A DNA stretch of 64,000 nucleotides, taken from Micromonospora sp. WMMD812 (GTDB lineage: Bacteria > Actinomycetota > Actinomycetes > Mycobacteriales > Micromonosporaceae). A program made the position numbers and the translations under genes. Below are positions 16,042-23,993 of this stretch, piece by piece. The notes beneath the pieces were generated by a model. It worked only from the letters and a program-made list of their open reading frames with translations. It had not been told where the DNA came from and did not search any database. Numbering within the stretch: the stretch's first letter is position 1; the number at the start of each line of letters is the position of its first letter. Location of the stretch: the NCBI RefSeq assembly GCF_027497215.1, contig NZ_CP114904.1:5165001-5229000 (forward strand). The letters run 5' to 3'.

Positions 16042-16893
16042 TCACTGGTCGGGGACGGGGAAGCCGAGGAGCTTCTGCAGCGGCGGGGTGTGCGGGCTGC
16101 GGGCCCGCTCCCCGCCGTCGAGGGCGGTGACCTCGACGAGGCCCCGCACGGACGAGGTGAACCAGACGCCGTCGGCGCCGCGCAGTCCGGCCGGGGTGAT
16201 CATGTGTTCGGCGGCCTCGAAGCCCAGCTCCCCGGCGTGCGCGAGCAGCCAGGCGGCCGTGGTGCCGGGCAGGATGCCGGTCGCCGCGGGCACGGTGCAG
16301 AGCGTGTAGTCGGCCAGCCAGACCAGGTTCGCGGTCGGCCCCTCCAGGGCGTAGCCGTCGGAGGAGACCCAGAGCACGTCGTCCACGCCGGCCCGCCGCG
16401 CCCACCGCCGGGCCGCCGTGCTGACCGCGTACGACGTCGACTTGGTTCCCGCCGGCAGCCAGTCCAGGGCGGCCCGGGAGTCGGCAGGCACGCCGAGCGG
16501 CAGGGTCGCCACGGTGATCCCGGTCGCCCTCGCGCGCCGGGACGCCGCCGGGACCTCGGCGAGGGTGGCGTAGACGGTCGGCGGGCCGCCGCCCTCCGGT
16601 CCCCGGGTGCAGACCAGCCGCAGCGCGCCCTCCACCTCGGCCGGCCAGCCCGCCCGGACCGCGTCCAGCAGCCCGACCAGGACCGCCCGGGGCGGCAGGG
16701 ACAGCTCCACGGCGGCGGCGGACCGGGCCAACCGCGCCAGGTGGGCGTCCCGCAGCCACGGCTGCCCGTCGCGCAGGTGCATGGTCTCGAAGAGCCCGTC
16801 GCCGCGCAGTACGCCCAGGTCGTCGCCGCGTAGCACCGGCTCCCCGGCGGACACGGTGCCGCGACCGAGCACGGCGATCCTCGATGTCACCAT
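16042..16893 (-). CDS. pabC: Class IV aminotransferase, probable aminodeoxychorismate lyase
   Basis: A PLP enzyme, 283 residues. Motifs include R-G-D-G-L-F-E-T-M near residue 30, the PLP-lysine segment W-L-P-A-G-T-K-S-T-S-Y-A near 145-156, and the substrate loop S-S-D-G-Y-A-L-E-G-P-T-A-N-L. These fit the 4-amino-4-deoxychorismate lyase branch (p-aminobenzoate for folate), though branched-chain or D-amino-acid transaminases share the fold. ATG 16893 follows a TACGCT box by 8 nt. It converges on the nitrobindin and diverges from the Fur-family gene. Confidence 0.82.
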   Translation of the reverse strand: MVTSRIAVLGRGTVSAGEPVLRGDDLGVLRGDGLFETMHLRDGQPWLRDAHLARLARSAAAVELSLPPRAVLVGLLDAVRAGWPAEVEGALRLVCTRGPEGGGPPTVYATLAEVPAASRRARATGITVATLPLGVPADSRAALDWLPAGTKSTSYAVSTAARRWARRAGVDDVLWVSSDGYALEGPTANLVWLADYTLCTVPAATGILPGTTAAWLLAHAGELGFEAAEHMITPAGLRGADGVWFTSSVRGLVEVTALDGGERARSPHTPPLQKLLGFPVPDQ

Positions 16894-16901
16894 GACCGCC
16901 G

Positions 16902-16907
16902 AGCGTA
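16902..16907 (-). promoter_or_regulatory. -10 box of the class IV aminotransferase
   Basis: TACGCT with 8 nt to ATG 16893. Confidence 0.45.
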
Positions 16908-16948
16908 GCGGCGGACGCGGTGCGCGGGGACCGCCGTGCCGACCGAAC

Positions 16949-16954
16949 TATGAT
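16949..16954 (+). promoter_or_regulatory. -10 box of the Fur-family gene
   Basis: TATGAT with 6 nt to GTG 16961; a strong leaderless match. Confidence 0.65.
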
Positions 16955-16960
16955 CGGACG

Positions 16961-17389
16961 GTGTCCGAATCCTCCCTCGCGGAAATGCTGCGCTCGCGCG
17001 GCCTGCGGCTGACGGCGCAGCGGCAGCTCGTCCTCCAGGCTGTCCTGGAACTCGGTCACGCCACGCCCGAGCAGGTGCACACCGCGGTCCGCGAGGTCGC
17101 CGCGGGCGTGAACATCACCACCATCTACCGCACGCTGGAGCTGCTGGAACGGCTCGGCCTGGTGACCCATACCCACCTGTCGCACGGTTCGCCGACGTAC
17201 CACGCCGCCGGGGAGCACCAGCACGTGCACCTGGTCTGCCGGGAGTGCGGCGCGATCGACGAGGTCGATCCGGAGATGTTCCGGCCGCTCGCCGACCAGC
17301 TGGCCGAGCAGCGGGGGTTCCAGGTCGACATCGGGCACGTGTCGCTCTTCGGCGTCTGTGGCAGCTGCGAGAACGGGGACCGGGAATGA
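16961..17389 (+). CDS. Fur-family metal-responsive repressor
   Basis: The 142-residue protein has an N-terminal winged helix (G-L-R-L-T-A-Q-R-Q-L-V-L, N-I-T-T-I-Y-R-T-L-E-L-L) and a C-terminal metal-binding dimer domain with H-Q-H-V-H-L-V-C-R-E-C and a final C-G-S-C pair for structural zinc. Sequence alone does not tell iron (Fur) from zinc (Zur) sensing. It is leaderless at GTG 16961 and overlaps the YgfZ gene by ATGA, so the two are co-transcribed; a link to Fe-S cluster repair by YgfZ would fit iron or redox sensing. Confidence 0.88.
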   Translation: MSESSLAEMLRSRGLRLTAQRQLVLQAVLELGHATPEQVHTAVREVAAGVNITTIYRTLELLERLGLVTHTHLSHGSPTYHAAGEHQHVHLVCRECGAIDEVDPEMFRPLADQLAEQRGFQVDIGHVSLFGVCGSCENGDRE

Positions 17390-18498
17390 TCGACATCGCG
17401 GGCGCGGTGGCCGTCGAAGGCATCGACGAGGCCAGCCGGGACCAGCCGGAGCCGGAGCACGCCGCGGCCGGTGTGCGTGGGGTCGCCGCCCACTACGGCG
17501 ACCCGTTGCGCGAGCAGCGGGTCCTCGCCACGGCGGTCGGCCTGGTCGACCGGTCGCACCGGGGCGTGGTGGCGGTGCCGGGCGAGGAGCGGGCCAGCTG
17601 GCTGCACACGCTCACCTCGCAGCACCTCGCCGACCTGGTCGCCGGCGAGGGCACCGAGCTGCTGGTGCTCTCACCGCACGGGCACATCGAGCAGCACGCC
17701 ATGGTCGCCGAGGACGGCGTCACCACCTGGCTGGACACCGAGCCCGGCGCCACCGGTGGCCTGCTGGGTTACCTGGAGAAGATGCGGTTCTTCAGCAAGG
17801 TCGAGCCGCGCGACGCCACCCCGGACCACGCGCTGCTCTCGCTGGTCGGCCCGGAGGCGGCCGGGGCGCTCGACACGCTCGGCGTGACCGGGCTGGCCGC
17901 GCCCGACGCGGTCGCGGTGCCGGGCCCGAAGTTCCGGCACGGTGAGATGCCGCCCCGGCCCTCCGTGCGGTACGCGGTCAAGCCGCTGCCCGCCGGCGGC
18001 TGGGCCCGCCGGGTGCCGCTCGGTGTGGACCTGCTCGTGCCGCGGGAGACGATGCACCAGGTGGTCGCCGAGCTACGCGGCGCCGGGATGCCGGTCGCCG
18101 GGCTGTGGGCGTACGAGGCGATCCGGGTGGCCGCCCGCCGGCCCCGGGTCGGGGTGGACACCGACCACCGGACCATCCCGGCCGAGGTGGACCTGATCGG
18201 CCCGGCGGTGCACCTGGACAAGGGCTGCTACCGGGGTCAGGAGACGGTCGCCCGCGTGCACAACCTGGGCCGCCCGCCGCGCCGCCTGGTCCTGCTGCAC
18301 CTGGACGGGGTCACCACCGACCACCCGCCGGCCGCGGGCACCCCGGTCACGCTCGACGGCCGCACGATCGGCTTCGTCGGCACCGCCGTGCAGCACTACG
18401 AGCTGGGCCAGATCGCCCTGGCGGTGATCAAGCGCAACGTCCCCGAGGAGTCCCGCCTCCTGATCGACGGCATCGCGGCGGTGATCGACCCGGTCTGA
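17386..18498 (+). CDS. ygfZ: YgfZ/GcvT-like folate-binding Fe-S maintenance protein
   Basis: The 370-residue protein belongs to the YgfZ group, tetrahydrofolate-binding relatives of GcvT needed for activity of some Fe-S enzymes. The diagnostic motif K-G-C-Y-x-G-Q-E is present as K-G-C-Y-R-G-Q-E-T near residue 283, with the redox-active Cys. An N-terminal ~40-residue extension precedes the GcvT-like domain. Start ATG 17386 overlaps the Fur-family stop (ATGA). Confidence 0.9.
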   Translation: MIDIAGAVAVEGIDEASRDQPEPEHAAAGVRGVAAHYGDPLREQRVLATAVGLVDRSHRGVVAVPGEERASWLHTLTSQHLADLVAGEGTELLVLSPHGHIEQHAMVAEDGVTTWLDTEPGATGGLLGYLEKMRFFSKVEPRDATPDHALLSLVGPEAAGALDTLGVTGLAAPDAVAVPGPKFRHGEMPPRPSVRYAVKPLPAGGWARRVPLGVDLLVPRETMHQVVAELRGAGMPVAGLWAYEAIRVAARRPRVGVDTDHRTIPAEVDLIGPAVHLDKGCYRGQETVARVHNLGRPPRRLVLLHLDGVTTDHPPAAGTPVTLDGRTIGFVGTAVQHYELGQIALAVIKRNVPEESRLLIDGIAAVIDPV

Positions 18499-18508
18499 GC
18501 CCGGCGTC

Positions 18509-18514
18509 TAGGAT
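18509..18514 (+). promoter_or_regulatory. -10 box of the BKACE gene
   Basis: TAGGAT with 6 nt to ATG 18521. Confidence 0.6.
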
Positions 18515-18520
18515 CCCGGC

Positions 18521-19348
18521 ATGACGACAGGGACGTTGATCACGGTTGCCCCCACCGGCGCGGAGTCGGCCAAGGCGGAGGTCCCGGCGCTGCCGGTGAC
18601 CCTCGACGAGCTGCTGCTCACCGCGAAGGAGTGCGAGGCGCTCGGCGCCGCCGTGATCCACGTCCACATCCGGGACGACCGGGCGAAGCCCACCCTCGAC
18701 CAGGGTCGGCTGCGGGACACGGTGGCCGCGCTGCGGGACAGCACCGACCTGATCGTCCAGCTCTCCTCCGGCGGCGCGGTCACCGACCCGGAGGCCGACC
18801 GACTGGCCGTCCTCGACGCCTCGGCGGACATGGCCTCCTGCACGATGGGCACGGTCAACTTCGGCGACGACGTCTTCCTCAACCGCTGGGAGTTCATCGT
18901 CGAGCTGCACACCCGGATGCAGGAGCGGGGCGTCGTGCCCGAGTACGAGATCTTCGACCTGGGTCACCTCACCGCGCTCCAGCGACTGCTCGGCAGGTAC
19001 GGCCTGCCGCACGGCGGCCACGTGCACGTCGACTTCGTGATGGGCGTGCCGGGCGGCATGCCGGGCACGACCGAGACGCTTGTCGCCGCTCGGCAGATGC
19101 TGCGCGACCTGCCGGAGGGCACCACGTTCTCGGCCACCGGCATCGGCCGCAGCACGATCCCGGTGCTGCTGGCGTCGCTGTCGGCCGGCGGCCACCTGCG
19201 GGTCGGCATGGAGGACACGGTGACCTACGCCAAGGGTCGGCCGGTGGAGTCCAACATGCAGCTGGTCGCGCGCGCGGTCGGCTTCGCCCAGCTCGCGCAG
19301 CGTCCGCCGCTGACCACCGCCGAGGCTCGCGAGCTGCTCGGCCTGTAA
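18521..19348 (+). CDS. BKACE-family (beta-keto acid cleavage) enzyme
   Basis: A 275-residue TIM-barrel protein of the BKACE/DUF849 family, which condenses a beta-keto acid with acetyl-CoA using zinc; the founding member is 3-keto-5-aminohexanoate cleavage enzyme of lysine fermentation. Zinc-site histidines appear in A-V-I-H-V-H-I-R-D, and the glycine-rich strand end M-G-V-P-G-G-M-P-G-T and the late S-A-T-G-I-G-R segment are typical. Substrate is undefined; lysine-fermentation genes are absent. The start is leaderless. Confidence 0.85.
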   Translation: MTTGTLITVAPTGAESAKAEVPALPVTLDELLLTAKECEALGAAVIHVHIRDDRAKPTLDQGRLRDTVAALRDSTDLIVQLSSGGAVTDPEADRLAVLDASADMASCTMGTVNFGDDVFLNRWEFIVELHTRMQERGVVPEYEIFDLGHLTALQRLLGRYGLPHGGHVHVDFVMGVPGGMPGTTETLVAARQMLRDLPEGTTFSATGIGRSTIPVLLASLSAGGHLRVGMEDTVTYAKGRPVESNMQLVARAVGFAQLAQRPPLTTAEARELLGL

Positions 19349-19428
19349 GGCCGGCCCCGCTCACCACTCCTGTCACAGATTTCCGTACCACCTGCTCACC
19401 CGGCCACCGGGCGCCCTCGGTACGTCGG

Positions 19429-19434
19429 TACCGT
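19429..19434 (+). promoter_or_regulatory. -10 box of the asparaginase gene
   Basis: TACCGT with 7 nt to GTG 19442. Confidence 0.5.
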
Positions 19435-19441
19435 CCAGACC

Positions 19442-20401
19442 GTGGGAAAGACGTACGAGGGCGGCGCGCCGCTCGCCGAGGTGGTCCGGTCCGGGTTCGT
19501 CGAGGGTGTGCACCGCGGGTCGGTGGTGGTGCTGGACGCCTCCGGGGCGCCCGTCGCCGCCTCCGGGGACGTGACCTCCCCAATCTTCCCCCGCTCGGCC
19601 AGCAAGCCGATGCAGGCGATCGGGATGCTCCGCGCCGGCCTGTCGCTCACCGATCCGGCCGACCTGGCGTTGGTCTCGGCGAGCCACGCCGGGGAGGACT
19701 TCCACCTGGAGCGGGTGGGCGCGCTGCTCGCCCGCGCCGGGCTGGACGAGTCGGCGCTCCACTGCCCGCCGGACCTGCCGGTGGGCGAGGCGGCCCGGAC
19801 GAAGGTGCTGCGGGCTGGGGGCGGGCCGACCCGGACGCAGATGAACTGCTCCGGCAAGCACAGCGGGATGCTGCTCACCTGCCAGGCCGCCGGCTGGTCG
19901 CTGGACGGCTATTGGCGGCCGGAGCACCCGTTGCAGCAGGGGCTGCGGGAGGCGATCGAGGAGTTCACCGGCGAGGAGGTCGCGGCGGTGGGCGTGGACG
20001 GCTGCGGCGCGCCGGTGCTCGCGGTCTCGCTCACCGGGCTGGCCGGGGCGTACCTCCGGCTGGTCTCGGCGGAGGCCGGCTCGCTCCCGCGGACGGTGGC
20101 CGACGCGATGCGTGCGTACCCGGAGATCGTCGGCGGCACCGAGGCCGACGACACCCGGCTGATGCGCGGCATCCCCAGCCTGCTCGCGAAGGTCGGCGCG
20201 GAGGGCGTGATCGCCGTGGCGCTCCCCGGCGTGGGCGCGGTGGCGCTGAAGATCGACGACGGCGCGGGCCGGGCGCGGATGCCGGTGCTGGTCTCCGCGC
20301 TGCGCCGGCTCGGCGTCGGCGCCCCGGTGCTCACCGAGTACGCCGAGGTGCCGCTCTTCGGCGGCGGCCTTCCGGTCGGCGCCGTGCGCCCGGTCTGGTG
20401 A
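19442..20401 (+). CDS. L-asparaginase II-type (Rhizobium-like) asparaginase
   Basis: A 319-residue protein of the thermolabile asparaginase family (Rhizobium etli AnsA type), hydrolysing L-asparagine to aspartate and ammonia. It has the serine-lysine catalytic segment F-P-R-S-A-S-K-P, the S-A-S-H-A-G-E motif, and M-N-C-S-G-K-H-S-G-M-L with the Cys/Lys/His site. Length matches the family. GTG 19442 follows a TACCGT box by 7 nt. It is a single-gene unit ending at an inverted repeat. Confidence 0.87.
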   Translation: MGKTYEGGAPLAEVVRSGFVEGVHRGSVVVLDASGAPVAASGDVTSPIFPRSASKPMQAIGMLRAGLSLTDPADLALVSASHAGEDFHLERVGALLARAGLDESALHCPPDLPVGEAARTKVLRAGGGPTRTQMNCSGKHSGMLLTCQAAGWSLDGYWRPEHPLQQGLREAIEEFTGEEVAAVGVDGCGAPVLAVSLTGLAGAYLRLVSAEAGSLPRTVADAMRAYPEIVGGTEADDTRLMRGIPSLLAKVGAEGVIAVALPGVGAVALKIDDGAGRARMPVLVSALRRLGVGAPVLTEYAEVPLFGGGLPVGAVRPVW

Positions 20402-20427
20402 ACCAGGCCCCCCAAGCCACCGTTGAC

Positions 20428-20475
20428 CAAGAGGTTTGCGTCACGTCCGATCCCGGAACTGACGCAAACCTCTTG
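20428..20475. terminator. Inverted repeat between convergent genes
   Basis: Perfect 16-bp arms CAAGAGGTTTGCGTCA (20428-20443) and its complement (20460-20475), loop 16 nt; outer bases extend the pairing with two mismatches. It separates the asparaginase and hydrolase genes and is AT-richer than its surroundings, like the elements at 12260 and 42292. Confidence 0.78.
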
Positions 20476-20503
20476 ATCGACACCGTCGAGGGGGTGCGGT
20501 GGC

Positions 20504-21301
20504 TCAGGGGAGGAAGTTCAGCAGGGCGCTCGTGACCGGTTCCGGGCGCTCCAGCGGCGCCAGGTGGGCGGCGTCCGGCACGTCCGGCATGCGCACGCCG
20601 TGCGGCGCCTCGGCCGCGATGCGGTCGGCCAGGCGGCGGATGTCCGGGAGGTCGTCGGCGCCCGACCCGACCAGCACCGGCATCCGCAGCTCGACGAGCC
20701 GGTCGACCGCCGGCGGGTCGAGTTCGCCGACCTCGACGGCGCTGAGCGCCACTTCCGCGGCGAGTGCCCGCTGGTCCATCTCCTCGGCGAAGCGGATCAG
20801 CTCCGGGTCGACGTCCTCCGGCTTACGGGTCGGACCCACCACCCAGAACCGGACCTCGCCGGCGGCGGTCGCCGCGAAGTCCTCCGGGTCCACGTCGCCG
20901 ACGAGGTCCTCCCAGAGCTGCTCGGTCTCCTCGGACCACTCGTGCCCGGAGACCGGGGCGCCGAGAAGGGCCAGCGCGGACACGCGGTCCGGGTACGCCA
21001 GCGCGGTGTCGACGGCGACCTTGCCGCCGAACGAGCAGCCGACCAGCGCGACCTGGGGCAGGCCGAGCGCCTCCAGCAGCCCCGCCACGTCGTCGTGGTG
21101 GGCGAACGGCGTCGGCGGCAGCTCCGAGTCGCCGTAGCCCCGCAGGTCGGGGACGATCACCCGGTGCCGGGCGGCCAGCGCGTCGACCTGTCCCCGCCAC
21201 ATCCGCCGGTCCGCGATACCGGCGTGCAGCAGCACGACCGGGCTGCCGGTGCCGACATCGTCGTACGCCAGCACCGCGCCGTTCACCTCGATCTTGGTCA
21301 T
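20504..21301 (-). CDS. Alpha/beta hydrolase
   Basis: A 265-residue alpha/beta-hydrolase. The oxyanion region reads V-V-L-L-H-A-G-I-A-D-R-R-M-W, the nucleophile elbow G-C-S-F-G-G (Ser near residue 96), and the late D-A-A-H-L-A-P-L-E-R-P supplies the catalytic His. Such proteins include esterases and dienelactone- or C-C-bond hydrolases, so substrate is open. Start ATG 21301 has TACGGT 6 nt upstream; the longer frame to 21373 runs through the XRE operator region and is unlikely. Confidence 0.85.
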   Translation of the reverse strand: MTKIEVNGAVLAYDDVGTGSPVVLLHAGIADRRMWRGQVDALAARHRVIVPDLRGYGDSELPPTPFAHHDDVAGLLEALGLPQVALVGCSFGGKVAVDTALAYPDRVSALALLGAPVSGHEWSEETEQLWEDLVGDVDPEDFAATAAGEVRFWVVGPTRKPEDVDPELIRFAEEMDQRALAAEVALSAVEVGELDPPAVDRLVELRMPVLVGSGADDLPDIRRLADRIAAEAPHGVRMPDVPDAAHLAPLERPEPVTSALLNFLP

Positions 21302-21307
21302 CGGTGG

Positions 21308-21313
21308 ACCGTA
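21308..21313 (-). promoter_or_regulatory. -10 box of the hydrolase gene
   Basis: TACGGT with 6 nt to ATG 21301. Confidence 0.55.
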
Positions 21314-21355
21314 CGCATCGGACGACCGGGCGCGCAAGAAGTTAGATGAGACGTC

Positions 21356-21407
21356 GCTAACTCTGGTTAGCATTCTGCTTGCAAGAGCTAGCAGTCCGGA
21401 CTACCGT
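21356..21407 (+). promoter_or_regulatory. Promoter and operator-like palindromes of the XRE/hbhA operon
   Basis: A perfect palindrome GCTAAC-TCTG-GTTAGC (21356-21371) lies just upstream of a -35 TTGCAA (21379-21384) and a -10 TACCGT (21402-21407) with 17-bp spacing. A GCTAGC palindrome (21387-21392) lies inside the spacer, and another GTTAG at 21341. The -10 ends 7 nt before ATG 21415. Autoregulation by the XRE protein is the simplest reading. Confidence 0.6.
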
Positions 21408-21414
21408 CGGGTGC

Positions 21415-22011
21415 ATGGCCACTGGTAAGGACCTTCCCGACATCGGCGGGTTCATTCGCGACCTCCGGCGGAACGCGAAGATCTCGCTGCGCCAGCTCGC
21501 CGAGCAGGCGGGGGTCAGCAACCCGTACCTCAGCCAGATCGAGCGTGGCCTGCGCAAGCCGAGCGCCGAGGTGCTCCAGCAACTCGCCAGCGCGCTGCGG
21601 GTCTCCACCCCGGCGATGTACCTGCGGGCCGGGCTGCTGGACGACAAGGAGGGCCAGGGGGTGCTCGCGGCGATCGCCGTGGACCCCGACCTGACCATGG
21701 CGCAGAAGCAGTCCCTGAGCCAGATCTACGAGACCTTCCGCCGGGAGAACACCCGGCTGGCCGAGGCGACCGCGGCGGCGAACGAGACCGCCGCGCCGGC
21801 CGAGCCGCCGGCCGCCGGCCGACCCGCCACCCCCGGCGAGTCGGCGGGCCTGGTCAACCCCGCCGCGACCGGACCGACCACACCGGACGGCAGCCCGACC
21901 GAGGCCGTCCTCGAGTCGGTGGCCGTCACCGAGGCGGGTCCGGCACCCGCCCCACCGAGCGCCACCCCCGAGAAGATGGCCGCCGACGCGGCCGAGGAGG
22001 AGAAGTCATGA
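21415..22011 (+). CDS. XRE-family regulator upstream of hbhA-like gene
   Basis: A 198-residue protein with an N-terminal HTH_3 domain: F-I-R-D-L-R-R-N-A-K-I-S-L-R-Q-L-A-E, then G-V-S-N-P-Y-L-S-Q-I-E-R-G. After residue 115 it becomes an Ala/Pro/Glu-rich disordered tail. It corresponds by position and sequence type to M. tuberculosis Rv0474, which also precedes hbhA. Its stop overlaps the next start (ATGA). Probably binds the palindromes in its own promoter. Confidence 0.87.
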   Translation: MATGKDLPDIGGFIRDLRRNAKISLRQLAEQAGVSNPYLSQIERGLRKPSAEVLQQLASALRVSTPAMYLRAGLLDDKEGQGVLAAIAVDPDLTMAQKQSLSQIYETFRRENTRLAEATAAANETAAPAEPPAAGRPATPGESAGLVNPAATGPTTPDGSPTEAVLESVAVTEAGPAPAPPSATPEKMAADAAEEEKS

Positions 22012-22715
22012 CCCAGCCGAAGACCAACCGCATCCCGGCCCCTCTTTACGCCGCCGCCGGCGCCGGCGAGCTGGCCCTTGAGCAGCTGCGCAAGCTGCCC
22101 GCCGTGGTCAGCGACCTCGGCACCAAGGTCGTCGCCGACCTCGGCGGCAAGGCCGTGGTGACCGGCCTCGAACTGCGCGAGAAGGCCACCGCCACGCTGC
22201 GTACCGCCAACGAGACGGCCGGCAGCCTGCGCGATCGCGACGTCCCGGCCGACCTGGCCAAGCTGCGTGAGGCGGCCGACCTGAACCGGCTCCGCGAGGC
22301 GGCCGACCTGGACCGGCTCCGCGAGGCGGCCGTCCGCAACGCCGCCGTCGTGGTTGCCGGCGCCTACGTCGCCCAGGAGCGGGCGCTGGCCGCGTACGGC
22401 GCCCTGGTCGCCCGTGGCGAGCGGGTGGTCGGCGCGGGCGTGCTGGAGGCCGCTGACACGGTCAACGCCGACATCGAGGCGACCGAGGCCGTGAAGAGCG
22501 CGCAGCCGGCCGCCACCGCCGCGCAGCCGGTCACGGAGGCCGCCGCGGACGTGCCGACCCCGGCCGAGGTGGCCGAGGTCGCGACGGCGAAGCCCGCCGC
22601 CGTCAAGAAGGCCACCCGTGCGCGGAAGGCCACCAAGGCGACGGCCACCGACGTGGACACGCCGTCGGCGAAGCTGCCCCGGGCCACCAAGCGGACCCGC
22701 CCGGCCGCCGAGTAA
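22008..22715 (+). CDS. HbhA-like heparin-binding hemagglutinin homologue
   Basis: A 235-residue highly helical protein. Residues about 15-150 are coiled-coil-like with the direct repeat L-R-E-A-A-D-L-N-R and L-R-E-A-A-D-L-D-R. The last ~50 residues are Lys/Ala/Thr-rich (A-V-K-K-A-T-R-A-R-K-A-T-K-A-T), like the heparin-binding tail of mycobacterial HbhA. In M. tuberculosis HbhA is a surface adhesin; in this non-pathogen a role in membrane or lipid-body organisation is as likely. No signal peptide. Coupled to the XRE regulator. Confidence 0.82.
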   Translation: MTQPKTNRIPAPLYAAAGAGELALEQLRKLPAVVSDLGTKVVADLGGKAVVTGLELREKATATLRTANETAGSLRDRDVPADLAKLREAADLNRLREAADLDRLREAAVRNAAVVVAGAYVAQERALAAYGALVARGERVVGAGVLEAADTVNADIEATEAVKSAQPAATAAQPVTEAAADVPTPAEVAEVATAKPAAVKKATRARKATKATATDVDTPSAKLPRATKRTRPAAE

Positions 22716-22725
22716 TCCGTTCCAC

Positions 22726-22768
22726 GGCGACCCCGGAGGCGTTCCTGTCGGACGTATCCGGGGTCGCC
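22726..22768 (+). terminator. Hairpin after hbhA-like gene
   Basis: 12-bp perfect stem GGCGACCCCGGA/TCCGGGGTCGCC (22726-22737 with 22757-22768) between the hbhA-like stop and the DUF2516 promoter. Confidence 0.75.
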
Positions 22769-22772
22769 GACA

Positions 22773-22778
22773 TAAGCT
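22773..22778 (+). promoter_or_regulatory. -10 box of the DUF2516 gene
   Basis: TAAGCT with 7 nt to ATG 22786, immediately after the preceding terminator. Confidence 0.6.
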
Positions 22779-22785
22779 TGCCGTC

Positions 22786-23100
22786 ATGGCCAACGCCGCG
22801 CCGCTCTTCGCCTTCGAAGTCCGCTACGTGATCGAGCTTGTCCTGCTCGTGTTCGCGCTGATCATCCAGGGCGTCGCGCTGGTGCACGCCATCACCCAGC
22901 GGTCCGACGGCTTCGCCGCCATCGGCACCCTGCCCAAGGGCGGCTGGATCGCCATCCTGGCGGTCTGCCTCGTGCTGACCCTGCTCGGCTTCGGCCCGAT
23001 CAGCCTCTTCGGACTGATCGGCATCGCGGCCGCGCTGATCTATCTGCTGGACGTCCGGGTCGGCCTGCGCGACCTGAGCGACGGCAAAGGCTTCTGGTGA
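22786..23100 (+). CDS. DUF2516 small membrane protein
   Basis: A 104-residue protein with three hydrophobic segments (about residues 13-33, 50-65, 68-87). The sequence F-E-V-R-Y-V-I-E-L-V-L-L and D-A-F-type segment A-I-T-Q-R-S-D-G-F match DUF2516, the family of M. tuberculosis Rv0476, again next to hbhA. It overlaps the following hydrolase by 4 nt (GTGA). Function unknown. Confidence 0.88.
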   Translation: MANAAPLFAFEVRYVIELVLLVFALIIQGVALVHAITQRSDGFAAIGTLPKGGWIAILAVCLVLTLLGFGPISLFGLIGIAAALIYLLDVRVGLRDLSDGKGFW

Positions 23101-23984
23101 GAGGTTTCCGCTGGCCGCCGCCACCGGACGGTGGGCCCCGCACCTGGGGTCCCGGCCCGGGTGGTCCACGGACCGGGCGACCGGCCCTGCCCGAGCCGGA
23201 GACCGACCTGGTCACCACGCCGCACGGCGTACGGCTGGAGCGGCTCGTCACCGGCAGCGGTGACCCGGTCACCGTCTTCGCGCACGGGCTGGGCAACGGC
23301 ATCGCCACCACCCGGCCGTTCGGCAGCGGGGTCACCGGCCGCCGGATCTTCTTCCAGTTCCGCGGGCACGGCCGCTCCGACGCGCCACCCGGCCCGTGGG
23401 GCTACCCCGAACTCGCCCGCGACCTGCGCGCGATGGCCGACCTGGGCGGCGCCACCCGAGCCTTCGGCGCCAGCCTCGGCGCGGGCGCGCTCTGCCGGCT
23501 GCTCTCCGAGAGCCCGGAGCGTTTCGAACGGCTGGTCTTCTTCCTGCCCGCCGTGCTCGACCAGCCCCGCGGCGAGGTGGCCCGGCAGCGGCTGACCGCG
23601 CTGCTGGACGCGGTGGAGAGTGGTGACGCGTCGGCGGTCGCGGAGGTCGTCTCCGCCGAGCTGCCGGCCGCGGTGCGCAACACCCCGGCCGGCTGGGCGT
23701 ATCTGCGCCAGCGCCTCGACCAGCTGCTCCGCGACGGGCTCGCGCGGGGGCTGGCCAGCCTGCCCGACCAGGTCGCACTGCCGGCGGCGGGCGCGCTGGC
23801 GGCGGTCACCGCCCCGGCGCTGGTGATCGGATGCGCCGGCGACGACCTGCACCCGGTGGAGGTCGCCGAGCAGCTCGCGGCCGCGCTACCGGCGGCCACC
23901 CTGCACGTGTACGACCGGCCGGGCGTGCTGTGGTCGGAACGCGCCGACCTGCGCACGCGGATCTCCGGCTTCCTCAACGAGTAA
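23097..23984 (+). CDS. Alpha/beta hydrolase
   Basis: A 295-residue protein. After a Pro/Gly-rich ~35-residue start it shows the alpha/beta-hydrolase pattern: V-F-A-H-G-L-G-N-G oxyanion loop, F-R-G-H-G-R-S-D-A-P-P, and nucleophile elbow G-A-S-L-G-A-G (Ser near residue 125). The acid D-D-L-H-P-V-E is visible near residue 250; a terminal catalytic His is not in its usual position (the segment reads D-R-P-G-V-L-W-S-E), which may mean altered activity. GTG start coupled to DUF2516. Confidence 0.8.
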   Translation: MRGFRWPPPPDGGPRTWGPGPGGPRTGRPALPEPETDLVTTPHGVRLERLVTGSGDPVTVFAHGLGNGIATTRPFGSGVTGRRIFFQFRGHGRSDAPPGPWGYPELARDLRAMADLGGATRAFGASLGAGALCRLLSESPERFERLVFFLPAVLDQPRGEVARQRLTALLDAVESGDASAVAEVVSAELPAAVRNTPAGWAYLRQRLDQLLRDGLARGLASLPDQVALPAAGALAAVTAPALVIGCAGDDLHPVEVAEQLAAALPAATLHVYDRPGVLWSERADLRTRISGFLNE

Positions 23985-23987
23985 CGT
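23982..23987 (+). promoter_or_regulatory. -10 box of the AlaX gene
   Basis: TAACGT, which includes the upstream gene's TAA stop, with 6 nt to ATG 23994. Confidence 0.5.
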
Positions 23988-23993
23988 GCCCTG

